Shown: positions 37,290-50,347, counted from the first letter of the stretch. The stretch is 64,000 bases of DNA from Actinomycetota bacterium (GCA_902810695.1 CADDYV010000007.1:1-64000), one strand, 5' to 3'. Numbers and translations are program-made. The notes: generated from the letters alone by a model not told the origin.

Positions 37290-40200
37290 GTCCTCGCCAC
37301 GTAGAGGTCTTGCAGCGCCCTCACCCGCCGGGTGCCGCCCCGGATCCTGGACTCTATCCCCTGCACGGCAGCGGCGGCTGCGGCGAGCGTCGTGATACAT
37401 GGTGTACCGTGCATCAGAGCTTTGCGCCGGATCAGATACCCGTCCGTGCGCGCACCACGCCCCCAGGGGGTGTTGATGACCAGGTCAACTCCACCGCTCT
37501 CGATGAGGCCAAGCACATCCTCTCCTAGCTCCCCGATCTTGGGCACCACCTCGACCGAAAGCCCGTTGTTCTTGAGCACGTCTGCCGTTCCCTCGCTCGC
37601 TGCGAGCTCGAACCCCAAGTCCGCGAAGGCGCGTGCGATCAGCACCACCGCCCGCTTGTCGCGGTTGGCTACGGAGATGTAGACCTTCCCGGATACCGGA
37701 AGCTCCTGCCCGGCTGCCGTCAGCGCCTTGGCGAAAGCTCCACCGAAGGAGCGATCCACACCCATCGCCTCGCCCGTGGAGCGCATCTCCGGCCCGAGCA
37801 GGGGATCTACATCAGCGAACCTCTCGAACGGGAAGACCGGCGCCTTGACGCTGAAGTGTCCGTTATCTCTGTCCGTCCCGAGCCGCATGTCCCTGAGCTT
37901 TTCGCCGAGCAGAACGCGGGTGGCGACCTTCGCCAGCGGCACCCCGGTCGCCTTGGAGATAAACGGCACGGTACGCGAGGCCCGGGGATTGCACTCGATG
38001 ACCATCACGTCTTCGCCACGCACCACGAACTGCACGTTCATCAGCCCCACAACGCCAACGGCGAGCGCGAGTCGGCGGGTGTAATCCTCTATCTTCCCCA
38101 GCAGCGAGCGCGGAATCGTGATCGGGGGCGTAACGCAGGAAGAGTCTCCCGAGTGAACCCCCGCCTCCTCGACGTGCTCCATGATCCCGCCGATATACAC
38201 ATCCTCACCGTCGGAGACCGCATCCACATCTACCTCGATGTGATCCTCCATAAACTTATCCACGAGCGTGGGATGCTCGGGAGTAGTGCTCACCTCTGAC
38301 CTGAGGTAGATGTCGAGGTCTTCTTCGTTGTAGACGATCTCCATCCGGCGTCCGCCGAGTACGTAGGATGGCCGCACGACGACCGGGTAGCCAAGCTCGT
38401 GCGCGACCTCGCGCGCCTCCTCCGCCGTTCTCGCAGTACCGAATCGCGGGTGCGGGATGCCGAGTTCGGTCAAAAGCCGCCCGAAACGGGAGCGGTCCTC
38501 GGCCAGGTCTATCGCGTCGGGAGAGGTGCCGAGAATCCTGACCCCCGCCCGCTCCAGCTCCCGCGCCAGCTTCAGGGGACTCTGGCCGCCGAACTGCAAA
38601 ACCACACCTTCCGGGTTCTCGCGCCGGATGACCTCCAGCACGTACTCCGCCGCGAGCGGCTCGAAGTACAGGCGGCTGGAAGTGTCGTAGTCGGTGGAGA
38701 CGGTCTCGGGGTTGGAGTTGACCATGACCGCGTCATATCCGCACTCGGCTAGCGCGTAGCTGGCGTGGACGCATGCGTAATCGAACTCCACGCCCTGGCC
38801 TATCCTGTTCGGCCCACTCCCCAGAACCACAACCGAGGGCCTGTCTCCCCTCTCAACCTCATCTTCAACCTCATAAGTCGAGTAGTAGTACGGGGTCCGG
38901 GCCGGAAACTCCCCGGCACAGGTGTCAACGGACTTGTAGGTCGGGTGTATGCCCAGAGCGCCGCGCACGCCTCGCACAACTTCTGTTGTGGTACCGATAG
39001 CAGCCGCGATCGTCTCGTCGGAAAGTCCGACCTTTTTCGTCTCGACAAGCTCTCTTACGCTCAGGGTTTCGGGTATAGCTCCTTCCGCCGCCACGATCTT
39101 GGCAACCGACGCGATGAAGAAGGGATCTATCTGCGTCCGCTCGTGGATCTCCGGTATGTCCATCCCCGCCCGGAGCGCCTCGAAGACGGCGAAAATCCTA
39201 TACGGATTGGGACCGTCCAGGTTCGCGACTATGTCTTGAGGTTCGACCTCCAGTGAAGCTATAGCCTTCAGGAGACTCTCGGTGAAAGTTCTGCCTATGG
39301 CCATTACCTCGCCGACGGAGTGCATCCTGGTGGTCAATCTGGGGGTTGTTCCGGGGAATTTCTCGAAGGCGAAGCGTGGGATCTTGGTTACCACGTAGTC
39401 AAGCGCGGGCTCGAAAGATGCCGGTGTAGCTTTGGTTATGTCATTGGGGATTTCATCCAGCCTCAGCCCAACCGCGAGCTTGGCGGCTATCTTGGCGATC
39501 GGGAACCCCGTAGCCTTGCTCGCCAGCGCACTGGAGCGGGAAACGCGCGGGTTCATTTCGATCACGTAGAAATCATCGCTCTCTGGGTCTACCGCGAACT
39601 GGATGTTGGAGCCCCCGGTCTGCACTCCTATCTCACGTATTATGCGTATAGCAGCGGAGCGAAGTGTCTGGTACTGCCTGTCGGAGAGGGTCTGGGCGGG
39701 GGCGACGGTGATGGAGTCGCCGGTATGGACGCCCATCGGGTCGGCGTTCTCTATGGAGCAAATGATAACGACGTTATCGGAGAGGTCGCGCATGACCTCC
39801 AGCTCGAACTCCTTCCAGCCGGCGATGCTTCTCTCGACCAGGGCGCTCCTGACGGGGCTCGCGCCGAGGCCCTCGGCAACGGTGCGCCTTAGCTCGCCGG
39901 GATCGTTCGCGATAGCCCCGCCCTTTCCGCCCAGGGTGAAGCTCGGGCGTATGATCAGGGGGAATCCTATCTCCGCGGCAAGCTCTTCGGCCTCCCGGAC
40001 GTTGTGAACGATGCGGCTCTCGGGGACTTTCAGGTGAATCCTCTCCATCGCCTCGCGGAAAAGTTGGCGGTCCTCGGCTTTGCGGATAGACTCCACAGAA
40101 GCGCCGAGAAGTTCCACACCGAACTCATCCAGGGTGCCCGACTCGTACAGCTCGACGGAGAGGTTCAGGGCCGTCTGCCCGCCCAGGGTAGGAAGCAGGG

Positions 40201-40453
40201 CGTCGGGGTGTTCGCGGCGGATGATCTCCGCAACCGTCTCGGCGGTAAGCGGTTCGATGTAGGTGGCGTCGGCGACCTCCGGGTCGGTCATGATGGTTGC
40301 CGGGTTGGAGTTGACCAGGATCACGCGGTAACCCTCGTCGCGCAACGCCCGGCACGCCTGGGTGCCGGAGTAGTCGAACTCCGCAGCCTGGCCGATTACG
40401 ATCGGGCCCGAGCCGATGATGAGGATGCTCGATATGTCATCTCGCCGGGGCAT
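37286..40453 (-). CDS. carB: Carbamoyl-phosphate synthase large subunit
   Basis: 1055 residues; forms carbamoyl phosphate for pyrimidines and arginine. Two homologous ATP-grasp halves are visible: [22 protein letters not shown] and [16 protein letters not shown] in the first, [19 protein letters not shown] and [16 protein letters not shown] in the second, ending in a methylglyoxal-synthase-like allosteric domain. ATG is one base after the carA stop (TAGGATG). Confidence 0.96.
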   Translation of the reverse strand: MPRRDDISSILIIGSGPIVIGQAAEFDYSGTQACRALRDEGYRVILVNSNPATIMTDPEVADATYIEPLTAETVAEIIRREHPDALLPTLGGQTALNLSVELYESGTLDEFGVELLGASVESIRKAEDRQLFREAMERIHLKVPESRIVHNVREAEELAAEIGFPLIIRPSFTLGGKGGAIANDPGELRRTVAEGLGASPVRSALVERSIAGWKEFELEVMRDLSDNVVIICSIENADPMGVHTGDSITVAPAQTLSDRQYQTLRSAAIRIIREIGVQTGGSNIQFAVDPESDDFYVIEMNPRVSRSSALASKATGFPIAKIAAKLAVGLRLDEIPNDITKATPASFEPALDYVVTKIPRFAFEKFPGTTPRLTTRMHSVGEVMAIGRTFTESLLKAIASLEVEPQDIVANLDGPNPYRIFAVFEALRAGMDIPEIHERTQIDPFFIASVAKIVAAEGAIPETLSVRELVETKKVGLSDETIAAAIGTTTEVVRGVRGALGIHPTYKSVDTCAGEFPARTPYYYSTYEVEDEVERGDRPSVVVLGSGPNRIGQGVEFDYACVHASYALAECGYDAVMVNSNPETVSTDYDTSSRLYFEPLAAEYVLEVIRRENPEGVVLQFGGQSPLKLARELERAGVRILGTSPDAIDLAEDRSRFGRLLTELGIPHPRFGTARTAEEAREVAHELGYPVVVRPSYVLGGRRMEIVYNEEDLDIYLRSEVSTTPEHPTLVDKFMEDHIEVDVDAVSDGEDVYIGGIMEHVEEAGVHSGDSSCVTPPITIPRSLLGKIEDYTRRLALAVGVVGLMNVQFVVRGEDVMVIECNPRASRTVPFISKATGVPLAKVATRVLLGEKLRDMRLGTDRDNGHFSVKAPVFPFERFADVDPLLGPEMRSTGEAMGVDRSFGGAFAKALTAAGQELPVSGKVYISVANRDKRAVVLIARAFADLGFELAASEGTADVLKNNGLSVEVVPKIGELGEDVLGLIESGGVDLVINTPWGRGARTDGYLIRRKALMHGTPCITTLAAAAAAVQGIESRIRGGTRRVRALQDLYVART

Positions 40454-40454
40454 C

Positions 40455-41561
40455 CTACACCGCCGCCTTGTTGGAGATGCTCTCCACGAACTCGTCGAAG
40501 AGGTATCCCGAATCCCTGGGACCGGGGCTGGACTCCGGGTGGTATTGCACACTCCAGGCGCGAAGCTCGTCGCAGGAAAGACCCTCGACCGTACCGTCGT
40601 AGAGGTTGCGGTGGGTTAGCTCGACATTCTTCGGCATCGTCTCCTCGCGGATCGCGAAGCCGTGGTTCTGGCTTGTGATCTCGATCCGCCCGGTTCGCAG
40701 GTTCCTGACCGGGTGGTTCGCGCCGTGGTGCCCGAAGGGCATCTTGTAGGTCTCGCAGCCCAGCACCAGCCCCAGAAGCTGGTGCCCCAGGCAGATGCCG
40801 AAGACCGGGATCTCCCCCAGCATCGGGCGCAGATTCTCGACGGCCCGTCTCAGCGCCGCCGGGTCTCCGGGACCGTTGGAGAGAAACAGGCCGTCAGGTT
40901 TTACGTCCATGATGCTTTCGGCAGCAGAAGAACCCGGCATGGCAACGACCGTAGCCCCCCGGCTCCTGAGTTCCCTGTAGATGGAGCCCTTCACGCCGTA
41001 GTCCAGGGCGGCCACCCTGCACCTCTCCTCTCCAAAGGAAGGCATAAGCACGGGTTCGGTAAGCTCGGAGCTGGTCGAGGCGAGATCCAGGCCAACCATC
41101 TGCGGATGGGCCCTGGCTCTCTCCCGCAACAGGTTTACATCTCGTTCGGCCGTGGAGATCACACCCCGCATGGCGCCCTTGTCCCTTATGTGCCGCGTCA
41201 GCGCGCGGGTATCAATTCCCTCAACCCCCATAACGCCAGCCTCGCTCAGAAGCTCCGCCAGAGAACGCTGGCTCGCCCAGTTGCTGTGATACGGGGTGTA
41301 CTCGCGCACCAGGACTGCAGACGCCTGCACCCTGCGGGACTCGTCGTCGCCGGGGATCACGCCGTAGTTTCCGATCAGGGGGTAAGTGAACAACACGATC
41401 TGGCCCCGGTAAGAGGGGTCGGTCAGGGTTTCCTGGTATCCGACCATGCTGGTCGTAAAGACCACCTCGCCCGCAACCTCACCATCTCCGGCGAAGCTCC
41501 ACCCTTCGAAAACAGCGCCATCTTCCAGGACAAGAACCGCTCTGCTACGCCCGTACTCCAA
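40455..41561 (-). CDS. carA: Carbamoyl-phosphate synthase small subunit
   Basis: Glutamine amidotransferase partner of CarB. 368 residues: N-terminal CPSase domain ([19 protein letters not shown]), then class I GATase with [11 protein letters not shown] (nucleophile Cys) and [13 protein letters not shown] start with AGGAG six bases upstream; overlaps pyrC by 17 bases. Confidence 0.96.
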   Translation of the reverse strand: MEYGRSRAVLVLEDGAVFEGWSFAGDGEVAGEVVFTTSMVGYQETLTDPSYRGQIVLFTYPLIGNYGVIPGDDESRRVQASAVLVREYTPYHSNWASQRSLAELLSEAGVMGVEGIDTRALTRHIRDKGAMRGVISTAERDVNLLRERARAHPQMVGLDLASTSSELTEPVLMPSFGEERCRVAALDYGVKGSIYRELRSRGATVVAMPGSSAAESIMDVKPDGLFLSNGPGDPAALRRAVENLRPMLGEIPVFGICLGHQLLGLVLGCETYKMPFGHHGANHPVRNLRTGRIEITSQNHGFAIREETMPKNVELTHRNLYDGTVEGLSCDELRAWSVQYHPESSPGPRDSGYLFDEFVESISNKAAV

Positions 41562-42851
41562 ATGCTGCTCCTATGCGATCGTGCACCAACTCTCCACCAA
41601 CTATAGTACCCACGATCCGGCCCGTCAGCTTCTTTCCCAGATACGGACTGTTCCGGGAACGGCTGGCAAGGTTTCGCTCACTCACCGTCCACTCTTCGGA
41701 GAGGTCCACGAGTGCAAGATCCGCGGGAGCACCTGCAGAAATGCTCCCCAGACCTCCCACCCAACGGCCCGGAGCGCAGCTCATCGCCTCGACGAGCCGG
41801 CGGAGCGAGAGCTTTCCGCCCAGGACAAGTTCGGTGTAGAGCGCGGCAAAAGCAGTCTCGTGCCCGAGGAAACCGGGTGCGGCCTCCTCCAGCGGAAGCT
41901 CTTTCTCCTCCGAAGCGTGCGGCGCGTGGTCGGTCGCCACAAAGTCGAGCGTGCCGTTTCCCAGGGCTTCGCGTACGCCCGCGCGGTCTTCTTCCGGCCG
42001 CAGAGGGGGATTGACCCGCCACATACCTTCGAGCGAACCGATAAGGTCGTCGGTGAGCGTCAGGTGATGCGGGGTGGTATCCGCCGTCACGTCGGCCTGC
42101 CGCTTGAAGAATCCGACGAGCGCCGCCGAAAGAGCGGTCGAGACGTGGGTGATGTGAACCCTCGCCCCGGTCTCGGCAGCCAGTATCAGGGCCGTCGCCG
42201 TCGCCGCGTCCTCCGCGCTCGCGGGCGAGCCCGGAACTCCGGCCAGGGCCGAGGCAATCCCTTCGTGGATGACGCCGGTAGCAAGCGTGTGGTCCTCGCA
42301 ATGCAGGATCACGGGCAGACCAGCCGTTTTCGCGTAGAGCATCGCGTTCCGCAAAACTCCCGCGTTCTGCGTCCCCAGGCCATCGTCGGAGACGCAGAAC
42401 GCTCCGGCTTCTTTGAGCAGCCGCATCTCCGTCAGCCGCTCGCCTTTGAGCCCTTCGTGCAACGCCGCCGCGACGTACGCCCGCACGCCGGACTCGCGCT
42501 CGATGCGCCTCACAAGCCCGCCCAGAACCGCAGGCCGGTCTATTACGGGGTCAGTATTGGGCATCATGACTACGCCTGTAAACCCTCCCGCCGCTGCCGC
42601 CGCAGAGCCGCTCTCGATATCTTCCTCATCCTCCCGTCCCGGCGTGCGCCAGTGAGCGTGAACATCCACGAAACCGGGGAAGAGATGTAACCCGTCTGCG
42701 TCCAGCTCGCGCACGCCGCGCAAGCACTCTCCGATCTCCGCAACCCGGCCCCCGGAGAGGCGCACGTCAAGCAGCGCGTCCAGCTCGGAGCACGGGTCCA
42801 GGACACGTGCACCCCTGACGACCAGCTCTTCCGTACTCCCGCTGCGCGTGC

Positions 42852-42855
<4 letters not shown>
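41545..42855 (-). CDS. pyrC: Dihydroorotase, type I
   Basis: Cyclises carbamoyl-aspartate to dihydroorotate. 436 residues with the metal-site segment [44 protein letters not shown] and [11 protein letters not shown]. This is the zinc amidohydrolase of the Gram-positive/type I class. TTG start in a TTGA overlap with the pyrB stop. Confidence 0.95.
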
Positions 42856-44352
<1,497 letters not shown>

Positions 44353-44383
44353 TTAAAGGCCGGTCTTCAAATTGACGGACACG

Positions 44384-45277
44384 CTACCAGAGCGCGAACG
44401 AATCGTCAAGCTCCAGGGCCGCTTTCCTCAAGTCTTCTGGAATCGGCGACTCGAACTCCAGCTCTTCTCCCGTGATCGGATGGTTGAAAGCGAGCCGCTC
44501 CGCGTGCAGCCACAGCCTCTTGCCCGGAACAGATTTGCCGTAGATCGGGTCCGCGTACACCGGGTATCCGATGGCCGAGAGGTGAACCCGGATCTGGTGC
44601 GTCCTTCCGGTTTCGAGCCGTACCCGGAGCATGGCGTGTCTCGCCGCACGCCGCAAAACTTCGAAGTGCGTTACAGCAGGTCTTCCTATCCCGGCGGCCA
44701 TCCGGGCCGGCTCTGTGGGGTCCCGGCCCACTGGAGAGTCTATCGTTCCCGTATCGGGCAAATCCTCGCCCACCACTATTGTTCGATAGACTCGCCGGAC
44801 ACGCCGCTCGGAGAGCATCCTCACCAGACCCGAATATGCAGGCTCGCCTTTCGCCAGCACCATCAGCCCCGAGGTATCCCGGTCCAGCCGGTGGACCACG
44901 CCGGGGCGCTCGGGATCCTCACCGCCCGCGATGCCCTTATCCAGCAGCGCGTTTACCAGCGTCCCGGACGGGTTACCTGCCCCCGGATGCACCACGATCC
45001 CCGCAGGCTTATCCACCACCAGCAAATAATCATCTTCGAAGACTATCAGAATCGGGATATCTTCGGGCCTGAGCCCCACGTCCGGCAACCTGGCCTCGAT
45101 CTGCTCCCCGCCACGGACCTTGTACGACGGCACAACCCTTCCGCCATCAACGAGCAGGTCTCCCTCCCGGATCAGGCGCTGCACGGCTCTCCGGCTCATA
45201 TCCAGACGGTGCGCCGCCAAGCGATCGAGGCGCTCTCCACCCTCCTGTTCGCCTACCTCGAAAGTCCTTACGGGCAA
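44384..45277 (-). CDS. rluD: Ribosomal large subunit pseudouridine synthase D
   Basis: 297 residues: S4 domain (ERLDRLAAHRL, AVQRLIREGDLLVDG), then the RluA-type catalytic core with GVVHRLDRDTSGLMVLAKG (catalytic Asp) and RLETGRTHQIRVHLSAIGYPV. The TTG at 45277 is the only initiator between an upstream in-frame stop and the S4 domain. lspA, which normally precedes rluD in Gram-positive genomes, is not here: divIVA comes directly upstream. Confidence 0.94.
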   Translation of the reverse strand: MPVRTFEVGEQEGGERLDRLAAHRLDMSRRAVQRLIREGDLLVDGGRVVPSYKVRGGEQIEARLPDVGLRPEDIPILIVFEDDYLLVVDKPAGIVVHPGAGNPSGTLVNALLDKGIAGGEDPERPGVVHRLDRDTSGLMVLAKGEPAYSGLVRMLSERRVRRVYRTIVVGEDLPDTGTIDSPVGRDPTEPARMAAGIGRPAVTHFEVLRRAARHAMLRVRLETGRTHQIRVHLSAIGYPVYADPIYGKSVPGKRLWLHAERLAFNHPITGEELEFESPIPEDLRKAALELDDSFALW

Positions 45278-45332
45278 AGACGGCTCTTCATCACAGAGGC
45301 CCGCCGATGCTGGGAGCTACGCGAATGCCCTC

Positions 45333-46121
45333 TCATTCATTCCGGCGCCAGGAGCGTCCCGATTCCGATACCGGTTCGTCTGCTTGCTCCTCCCCAGAAG
45401 CAAAATCCTTGCTATCCTCTTCAAGCTCTTCCGCAGACTCCTCCCGATCAACCTCGCCAGCAGCTTCAGCTTCGGGCGCTCCCTCCAATTCGCTGGCGTG
45501 CATGAGCCGCGTATCTTCCTCATCTGGCTCGTGCTCACCTTTTTGTTCAGTGTCCTGGTTTTCTTTCAGCGCCTCCCGCGCTGTGGCCAGGGCTTCCGGG
45601 TCCAGACGCTCTCTCAGCGAAGCCTCGACTTCCTTTGCGGAAGCGATCTCGGCGTTATCCATGACCTCCAGGTAGCTTCTCAGGAGCTTGCGGAAGTCCG
45701 CTGCGAACTTCTCTTTGGCCTCCTTGAGTGCCTCGTAGGACTCGCGGGCGCGTTCGATCTTCTCCGAAGAGTCGGCGAGTATCTGGTTGGCGCGGGATTT
45801 GGCCTCCCGAACGGTCAGCTCGGCTTCGCGGGTGGCGTTCATCCGCATGCTCTCGGCCTCCCGGCGGGCGCTCTCGCGCAGATCTCCCGCGGCTTTCTCG
45901 GCGTGGACCAAGGCCTCCCGGATCGAACCTTCCAGCTCCTCGAACTGCTCCAGACGCTCGCGGACGTTGGAGATCTCCTCGTTGATCTTCAAGTTCTCGG
46001 TGTAGATGCGCTCGTACTCGTCGGCGACCGTCTCCAGGAAGTCCTCGACCTGCTCGGCGTTATACCCCCGGAAGCTTCTCGCGAATTCTTTGCGCCGGAT
46101 CTCAAGCGGCTTCATGCTCAT
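45333..46121 (-). CDS. divIVA: DivIVA-family cell pole / septum protein
   Basis: Coiled-coil scaffold that binds negatively curved membrane. 262 residues: the N-terminal DivIVA domain KPLEIRRKEFARSFRGYNAEQVEDFLE, a continuous coiled coil to about residue 190, and an unusually long Glu/Asp-rich disordered tail (about 190-260). Seven bases after yggT. The sepF-proC-yggT-divIVA order is standard for Gram-positives. Confidence 0.94.
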   Translation of the reverse strand: MSMKPLEIRRKEFARSFRGYNAEQVEDFLETVADEYERIYTENLKINEEISNVRERLEQFEELEGSIREALVHAEKAAGDLRESARREAESMRMNATREAELTVREAKSRANQILADSSEKIERARESYEALKEAKEKFAADFRKLLRSYLEVMDNAEIASAKEVEASLRERLDPEALATAREALKENQDTEQKGEHEPDEEDTRLMHASELEGAPEAEAAGEVDREESAEELEEDSKDFASGEEQADEPVSESGRSWRRNE

Positions 46122-46127
46122 GTCTCA

Positions 46128-46463
46128 TCACCCCGTTACAGGTTGAATGAAGTTTCTGATGATCAAGAGCAGTAGACTACGCGCTATCGAGAGTCCTATC
46201 AAGGCTATGATCGGCGAGAGGTCGAGCCCTATGCCACCGAGCTGGAGCATGGGCATACGGCTCCTTATCGGCATGAGTATCGGTCTTGCCACGTTCCCCA
46301 CGATGTCGTAGACACCCTGCAGAAACCTGTTGGAAGGATATCCGGGAAACCAGCTAAAGAGAATATTCGCGATAATAAACCCGAACAGTATGTAGTAGCA
46401 GTAGACCACCACCCCGGAGAGCAGATTTGCGATGCTGAACCCGAAAACCTGTAGCAGCGCCAT
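46128..46463 (-). CDS. yggT: YggT family membrane protein
   Basis: 111 residues with two hydrophobic regions (about 8-40 and 75-105) separated by the conserved SWFPGYPSNRFLQGVYDIVGNVARPILMP-type loop; the first part SNRFLQGVYDIV and ARPILMPIRS are the family hallmarks. Function is not established; linkage to divIVA and sepF suggests a division or osmotic role. ATG overlaps the proC stop (TAATG). Confidence 0.9.
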   Translation of the reverse strand: MALLQVFGFSIANLLSGVVVYCYYILFGFIIANILFSWFPGYPSNRFLQGVYDIVGNVARPILMPIRSRMPMLQLGGIGLDLSPIIALIGLSIARSLLLLIIRNFIQPVTG

Positions 46464-47266
46464 TACTGCTCGCCCAGGCTCCTCGCCTGCTCGGTGGCCG
46501 CGCTGATACCGTCGTAGATGGCTCCCACGAACCCGGCCTTCTCCATCGCCACAAACGCCGCCGCCGTAGTACCGCCGGGCGTCATCACCTCGTCGCGAAC
46601 TTGGTGGGGGCTCCTCTCTTTGAGCAGAACCGCCGTACCCTGGATGGTCTCGTTGACCAGCCTGCGCGCCACATCACGCGGGATGCCTTCCCTCACTCCG
46701 GCCTGCACCAGCGCGTCGGCGAAGAGCGCCACGTACGCAGGCCCCGATCCGTGCAGAGCCGTAGCCGCATCAAAAAGTCTTTCGGGAAGTTCGATCACAT
46801 CCCCGACATGGCCGAAGATGTCCTTGACAACCGGCAGCATCTTCTTGCCGGTCTCGTTCGCTGTGATCACCGCCGAACCCAACCCCACCGAGGCGCACAC
46901 GTTCGGCATCACCCTCAAGACTGCAGTCCCCGGCGGCAGGCCTTTCTCTATGGCCGATATCGGGACCCCGGCGGCGACGCTCGTTACCGCCTTCTGTGTA
47001 TCTTCGACGACCGGGTAGATCTCCTTCAGCACCGTCCCCACATCCCAGGGTTTGACGGCGACCACGATAAGCTCGCTGTCCTCCGCAAGCTCGGCGTTCG
47101 ACCCGACCGCCCTTATGCCGTAGCCGTCCGCGTACTCTTCGAGCCGCTCGGCGTGTACGTCGCTGACCGCAAGCTCGTATAGTCCGGAGTCGGCCAGCCT
47201 GACGAGCAGGGAACCGCCGATCTTGCCGGCGCCTATTATCCCGACTTTCTTTGCGGAGCCGTTCAA
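46463..47266 (-). CDS. proC: Pyrroline-5-carboxylate reductase
   Basis: Last step of proline synthesis. 267 residues with Rossmann VGIIGAGKIGGSL, VVAVKPWDV, AVLRVMPNVCASVGLGS and the C-terminal SPHQVRDEVMTPGGTTAAA signature. TTG start. A biosynthetic gene inside the division cluster, as in many Gram-positive bacteria. Confidence 0.95.
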   Translation of the reverse strand: MNGSAKKVGIIGAGKIGGSLLVRLADSGLYELAVSDVHAERLEEYADGYGIRAVGSNAELAEDSELIVVAVKPWDVGTVLKEIYPVVEDTQKAVTSVAAGVPISAIEKGLPPGTAVLRVMPNVCASVGLGSAVITANETGKKMLPVVKDIFGHVGDVIELPERLFDAATALHGSGPAYVALFADALVQAGVREGIPRDVARRLVNETIQGTAVLLKERSPHQVRDEVMTPGGTTAAAFVAMEKAGFVGAIYDGISAATEQARSLGEQ

Positions 47267-47272
47267 AGAACC

Positions 47273-47845
47273 CTAAAGCTGGTTGAAGAACGCCCGCTCG
47301 GAGAGGCGTTTGCGCTCCTCGGCGCTGACCTCCACGTTGCGCGGGGTAAGCAGGAACACCCGGTTTGCGACGCTCTCGATCCTCCCATCCAGCGCGTAGG
47401 TCAGCCCAGAGCAGAAGTCCACCATCCTGCGGCTCAGATCGGTATCTATGTTCTGCAGGTTCAGGATCACCGGCTGCTGGCGCTTGAAGCGGTCGGCCAG
47501 AGCCTGGGCGTCGTTGAAGCTCGTGGGCTCGACCACGCTCACGCGCGTGGGCCTCTGCTGGTCCGGCACCGCCCGCAATCGCGGCTGGTTCTGGCCAGAA
47601 TAACGCTCCCGACTCGGGCTGTCGCTGCCGAAGATCTCACCCAGAGAGGTTCCGTAGGAAGAGGAACGCTCGCCACGTCCGAGACGCCTGACCGTGGGCT
47701 CCGGCTCTTCCGCCCTGGAGCCGTTCGCATACGAGCCTCTTCCGTAGCCGCGCTCTTCCTCATCTTCTTCCAGGTAGTACTCATCCTCATCTACGCCGAA
47801 GCCGAACCAGGCCGCGACCCGTCCGAGACTATCTTTAACTCCCAT
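47273..47845 (-). CDS. sepF: Cell division protein SepF
   Basis: FtsZ-membrane anchor in Gram-positives lacking ZipA. 190 residues: N-terminal membrane-binding helix (SLGRVAAWFGFG), an acidic/Tyr-rich linker to about 100, and the C-terminal SepF domain VVEPTSFNDAQALADRFKR, QPVILNLQNIDTDLSRRMVD and FCSGLTYALDGRI. ATG; nine bases after yggS. Confidence 0.94.
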   Translation of the reverse strand: MGVKDSLGRVAAWFGFGVDEDEYYLEEDEEERGYGRGSYANGSRAEEPEPTVRRLGRGERSSSYGTSLGEIFGSDSPSRERYSGQNQPRLRAVPDQQRPTRVSVVEPTSFNDAQALADRFKRQQPVILNLQNIDTDLSRRMVDFCSGLTYALDGRIESVANRVFLLTPRNVEVSAEERKRLSERAFFNQL

Positions 47846-47854
47846 ATCGCCTCC

Positions 47855-48553
47855 TCACGGGCCCTCCTCTATTATCTTACGTCCGATCCTCACCAGGGAA
47901 GCTCCCTCCTCGACCGCCACCACGTAATCGTTGCTCATACCCATCGAGAGTTCCGAAAGATCGAAGCACCCGCTCCAATTTTTCTTAAGATCATCCCGAA
48001 TTTCTTTTAACTTTGCGAAAACATAGCGCACATCCTCCGGCTCTTCAACCAGCGGCGCTATCGTCATGAACCCGCGAACCTGTACTTTCCCTTCTGTCCG
48101 GGCAGCAGCTTCGAGCAACGCTTCCACTTCGTCCTCCGAAACGCCGTACTTGGATTCCTCGCCACTGACGTTGACCTGCAGGAGAACGTTCACTCCACGC
48201 TCCGGCGCGCGCTTCCCCAACTCCCGGATCAGCCTTACGGAGTCAACCGAGTGTATGAGGTTCACCCTCGGGACCACTTCTTTTACCTTGCGCCGCTGCA
48301 GGTGCCCGATAAAGTGCCATTCGAAGGCATTGCCGAACATCTCCTGCTTGCGGGCGAGATCCTCGGCCCGATTTTCGCCCAGCAGGTTTACTCCTGCTGA
48401 TGCGAGCGCGGATATCTGATCCGGCTCGAAGTATTTGGTCGCGACCAGGATTCTTACTTCATCCTGCACCCGCCCGCTCCGCTTGAGAGCTTCGGCGATA
48501 TCTTTCCGGATCGCCGCCAGCCGATCCCGAATCCTCGCCTCCGTCACCCGCAT
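47855..48553 (-). CDS. YggS/PLPBP family pyridoxal phosphate homeostasis protein
   Basis: 232 residues from an ATG overlapping the pgeF stop (TGATG). The PLP-binding lysine is in ILVATKYFEPDQI. Other family marks are LLGENRAEDLARKQ, WHFIGHLQRRK, LLQVNVSGEESKYG and LSMGMSNDYVVAVEEGASLVRIG. It regulates free PLP rather than catalysing a known reaction. A TTG at 48556 is the alternative start. Confidence 0.93.
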   Translation of the reverse strand: MRVTEARIRDRLAAIRKDIAEALKRSGRVQDEVRILVATKYFEPDQISALASAGVNLLGENRAEDLARKQEMFGNAFEWHFIGHLQRRKVKEVVPRVNLIHSVDSVRLIRELGKRAPERGVNVLLQVNVSGEESKYGVSEDEVEALLEAAARTEGKVQVRGFMTIAPLVEEPEDVRYVFAKLKEIRDDLKKNWSGCFDLSELSMGMSNDYVVAVEEGASLVRIGRKIIEEGP

Positions 48554-49314
48554 CAAGACGAAATCTTTGCCACCGCCGCCAGGTTTCTACCGGTCACCGG
48601 TCCCTGCTTGCGGTGGGAGAAGAAGAGGTCGGGGCGGCAACCGGTGCATAATCCAAGATCCTGAACATCTGCGACCCCAGCCTCTTCGAGGTCGCGTCGG
48701 ATCGCCGCCGGAAGCGAGAGCATCCTGCCAGAGACTACCTCTGGTCCGAACTCCCTGGCGAACTTCTCAGCCAGCTCCTCGGAAACCTCGTAACAGCACT
48801 CACGGATGCACGGCCCGATATATGCCTTCACGACTCCACCCAGCATCCGCGCGGCTTTCCCCGAGATGCGGGCTGCCGTCCCGCGCCAGCCGGAGTGGAC
48901 CATCGCCACCTCACTCTTTCCAACCAGCGCCACCGGCACGCAGTCGGCGACGGCGACGACCAGAGATATGCCGCCTTCTCCGGTAACGAGCGCGTCGGCT
49001 TTCCCCGCGAAACCAGCCTCCGATACCCGCAAGATCTCAGCTCCGGCTACCTGCTTGACCCAGGAAGAGGGCCTACCCTCCATCGCCACCCTGATGCGGG
49101 CCAGGTTCTCTTCCACAGCCAGTCCGTCATCCCCGACAGATCTGGAGACGTTGAGGCTTTCAAAAGGCGGTTGGGAGACACCCCCGATCCGGGTGAAGAA
49201 CCAGATCTTCGCGCCTTCGGGTTCGGGGTCCGGTGTCAGGTAGGTGGCTCCGCTCTGAGCCGTCTGTAGAGTCCAGCTACCGCTAGCGACGGCGGAGGAA
49301 GGCCGGAATGTCAA
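48553..49314 (-). CDS. pgeF: YfiH/PgeF (LACC1) family peptidoglycan-editing or purine nucleoside phosphorylase enzyme
   Basis: 253 residues; the copper/zinc-site motifs are present: [27 protein letters not shown] (Cys), [12 protein letters not shown] (His) and [14 protein letters not shown]. coli PgeF (YfiH) has been linked to removal of L-Ser from peptidoglycan precursors, and human LACC1 relatives act on purine nucleosides; either fits. TTG start with GAGG upstream, overlapping ftsZ by 32 bases. Confidence 0.9.
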   Translation of the reverse strand: MTFRPSSAVASGSWTLQTAQSGATYLTPDPEPEGAKIWFFTRIGGVSQPPFESLNVSRSVGDDGLAVEENLARIRVAMEGRPSSWVKQVAGAEILRVSEAGFAGKADALVTGEGGISLVVAVADCVPVALVGKSEVAMVHSGWRGTAARISGKAARMLGGVVKAYIGPCIRECCYEVSEELAEKFAREFGPEVVSGRMLSLPAAIRRDLEEAGVADVQDLGLCTGCRPDLFFSHRKQGPVTGRNLAAVAKISS

Positions 49315-50347
49315 GGGAGTCCTCGTCGCTGTTTGGAGTAGGTTCGGACGGTGTCTCCCGCGGCTCGAAGACCGGACGCTCGCGGCGCTGATGGCTAATC
49401 CGCTCGTCGAATCCCGTTGCGATCACGGTAACGCTCACCCGGTCTCCGAAGCTTTCGTCTACCACGGCCCCGAAGATCAAATTCGCGTCCTGATGAGCGG
49501 AGCTGTGAACTATCTCCGCCGCCTCGTTGACCTCGAAGAGTCCCAGGTCGGACCCGCCGGTGATATTCAGGATGATCCCGGTCGCACCCTCGATGCTCGC
49601 TTCGAGCAGCGGGCTGGAGATCGCCGCCTTCGCAGCCTCGACGCCCCGGTTCTCGCTGTTCGACTCGCCGATACCCATCAGCGCCGAACCGGAGTTCTGC
49701 ATGATGGTGCGCACGTCGGCGAAGTCCAGGTTTATGAGGCCGGGTACGGTGATGAGATCCGTTATCCCCTGCACGCCCTTCTTCAGCACGTCATCGGCCA
49801 TCTTGAAGGCGTCCATCATGCTGGTGCGCTTCTCCGCGACCTGCAAAAGCCTGTCGTTCGGGATGACTATCAGGGAGTCCACATTCTCCTTGAGGCGCTT
49901 GATCCCCTCCTCGGCGTACGTCGAGCGCCGCCTTCCCTCGAAGGTGAACGGCCTCGTCACCACGCCCACCGTGAGAGCGCCCTGCTCGCGCGCGATCTTG
50001 GCGACCACAGGAGCCGCTCCCGTGCCCGTCCCACCGCCCTTGCCGGCGGTTATGAACACCATGTCCGCGCCCCGCAGAGCCTCCTCGATCTCGGCTTTGT
50101 TCTCTTCGGCGGCCTCTATCCCGATCTTCGGGTCGGCTCCCGCTCCGAGTCCGCGCGTGATCTTCTCTCCGATGTGGATCTTCTGGTCCGCGTCACACAT
50201 CTGGAGCGCCTGCGCGTCCGTGTTGACCGCAACGAACTCAACCCCCTGCAAACCGGAGTTGATCATGCGGTTCACGGCGTTCGTACCACCGCCCCCGATG
50301 CCGACCACTTTTATGACCGCCAGATAGTTCGTCCCTGCCTCAAACAT
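49283..50347 (-). CDS. ftsZ: Cell division protein FtsZ
   Basis: Tubulin-like GTPase forming the Z-ring. 354 residues with [15 protein letters not shown], the GTP loop GGGTGTG at 104-110, the T7-loop [11 protein letters not shown], and a C-terminal linker ending in the conserved peptide [12 protein letters not shown], the docking tail for SepF/FtsA. It follows ftsA by 42 bases with a GGAGG-rich leader. Confidence 0.97.
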   Translation of the reverse strand: MFEAGTNYLAVIKVVGIGGGGTNAVNRMINSGLQGVEFVAVNTDAQALQMCDADQKIHIGEKITRGLGAGADPKIGIEAAEENKAEIEEALRGADMVFITAGKGGGTGTGAAPVVAKIAREQGALTVGVVTRPFTFEGRRRSTYAEEGIKRLKENVDSLIVIPNDRLLQVAEKRTSMMDAFKMADDVLKKGVQGITDLITVPGLINLDFADVRTIMQNSGSALMGIGESNSENRGVEAAKAAISSPLLEASIEGATGIILNITGGSDLGLFEVNEAAEIVHSSAHQDANLIFGAVVDESFGDRVSVTVIATGFDERISHQRRERPVFEPRETPSEPTPNSDEDSLDIPAFLRRR

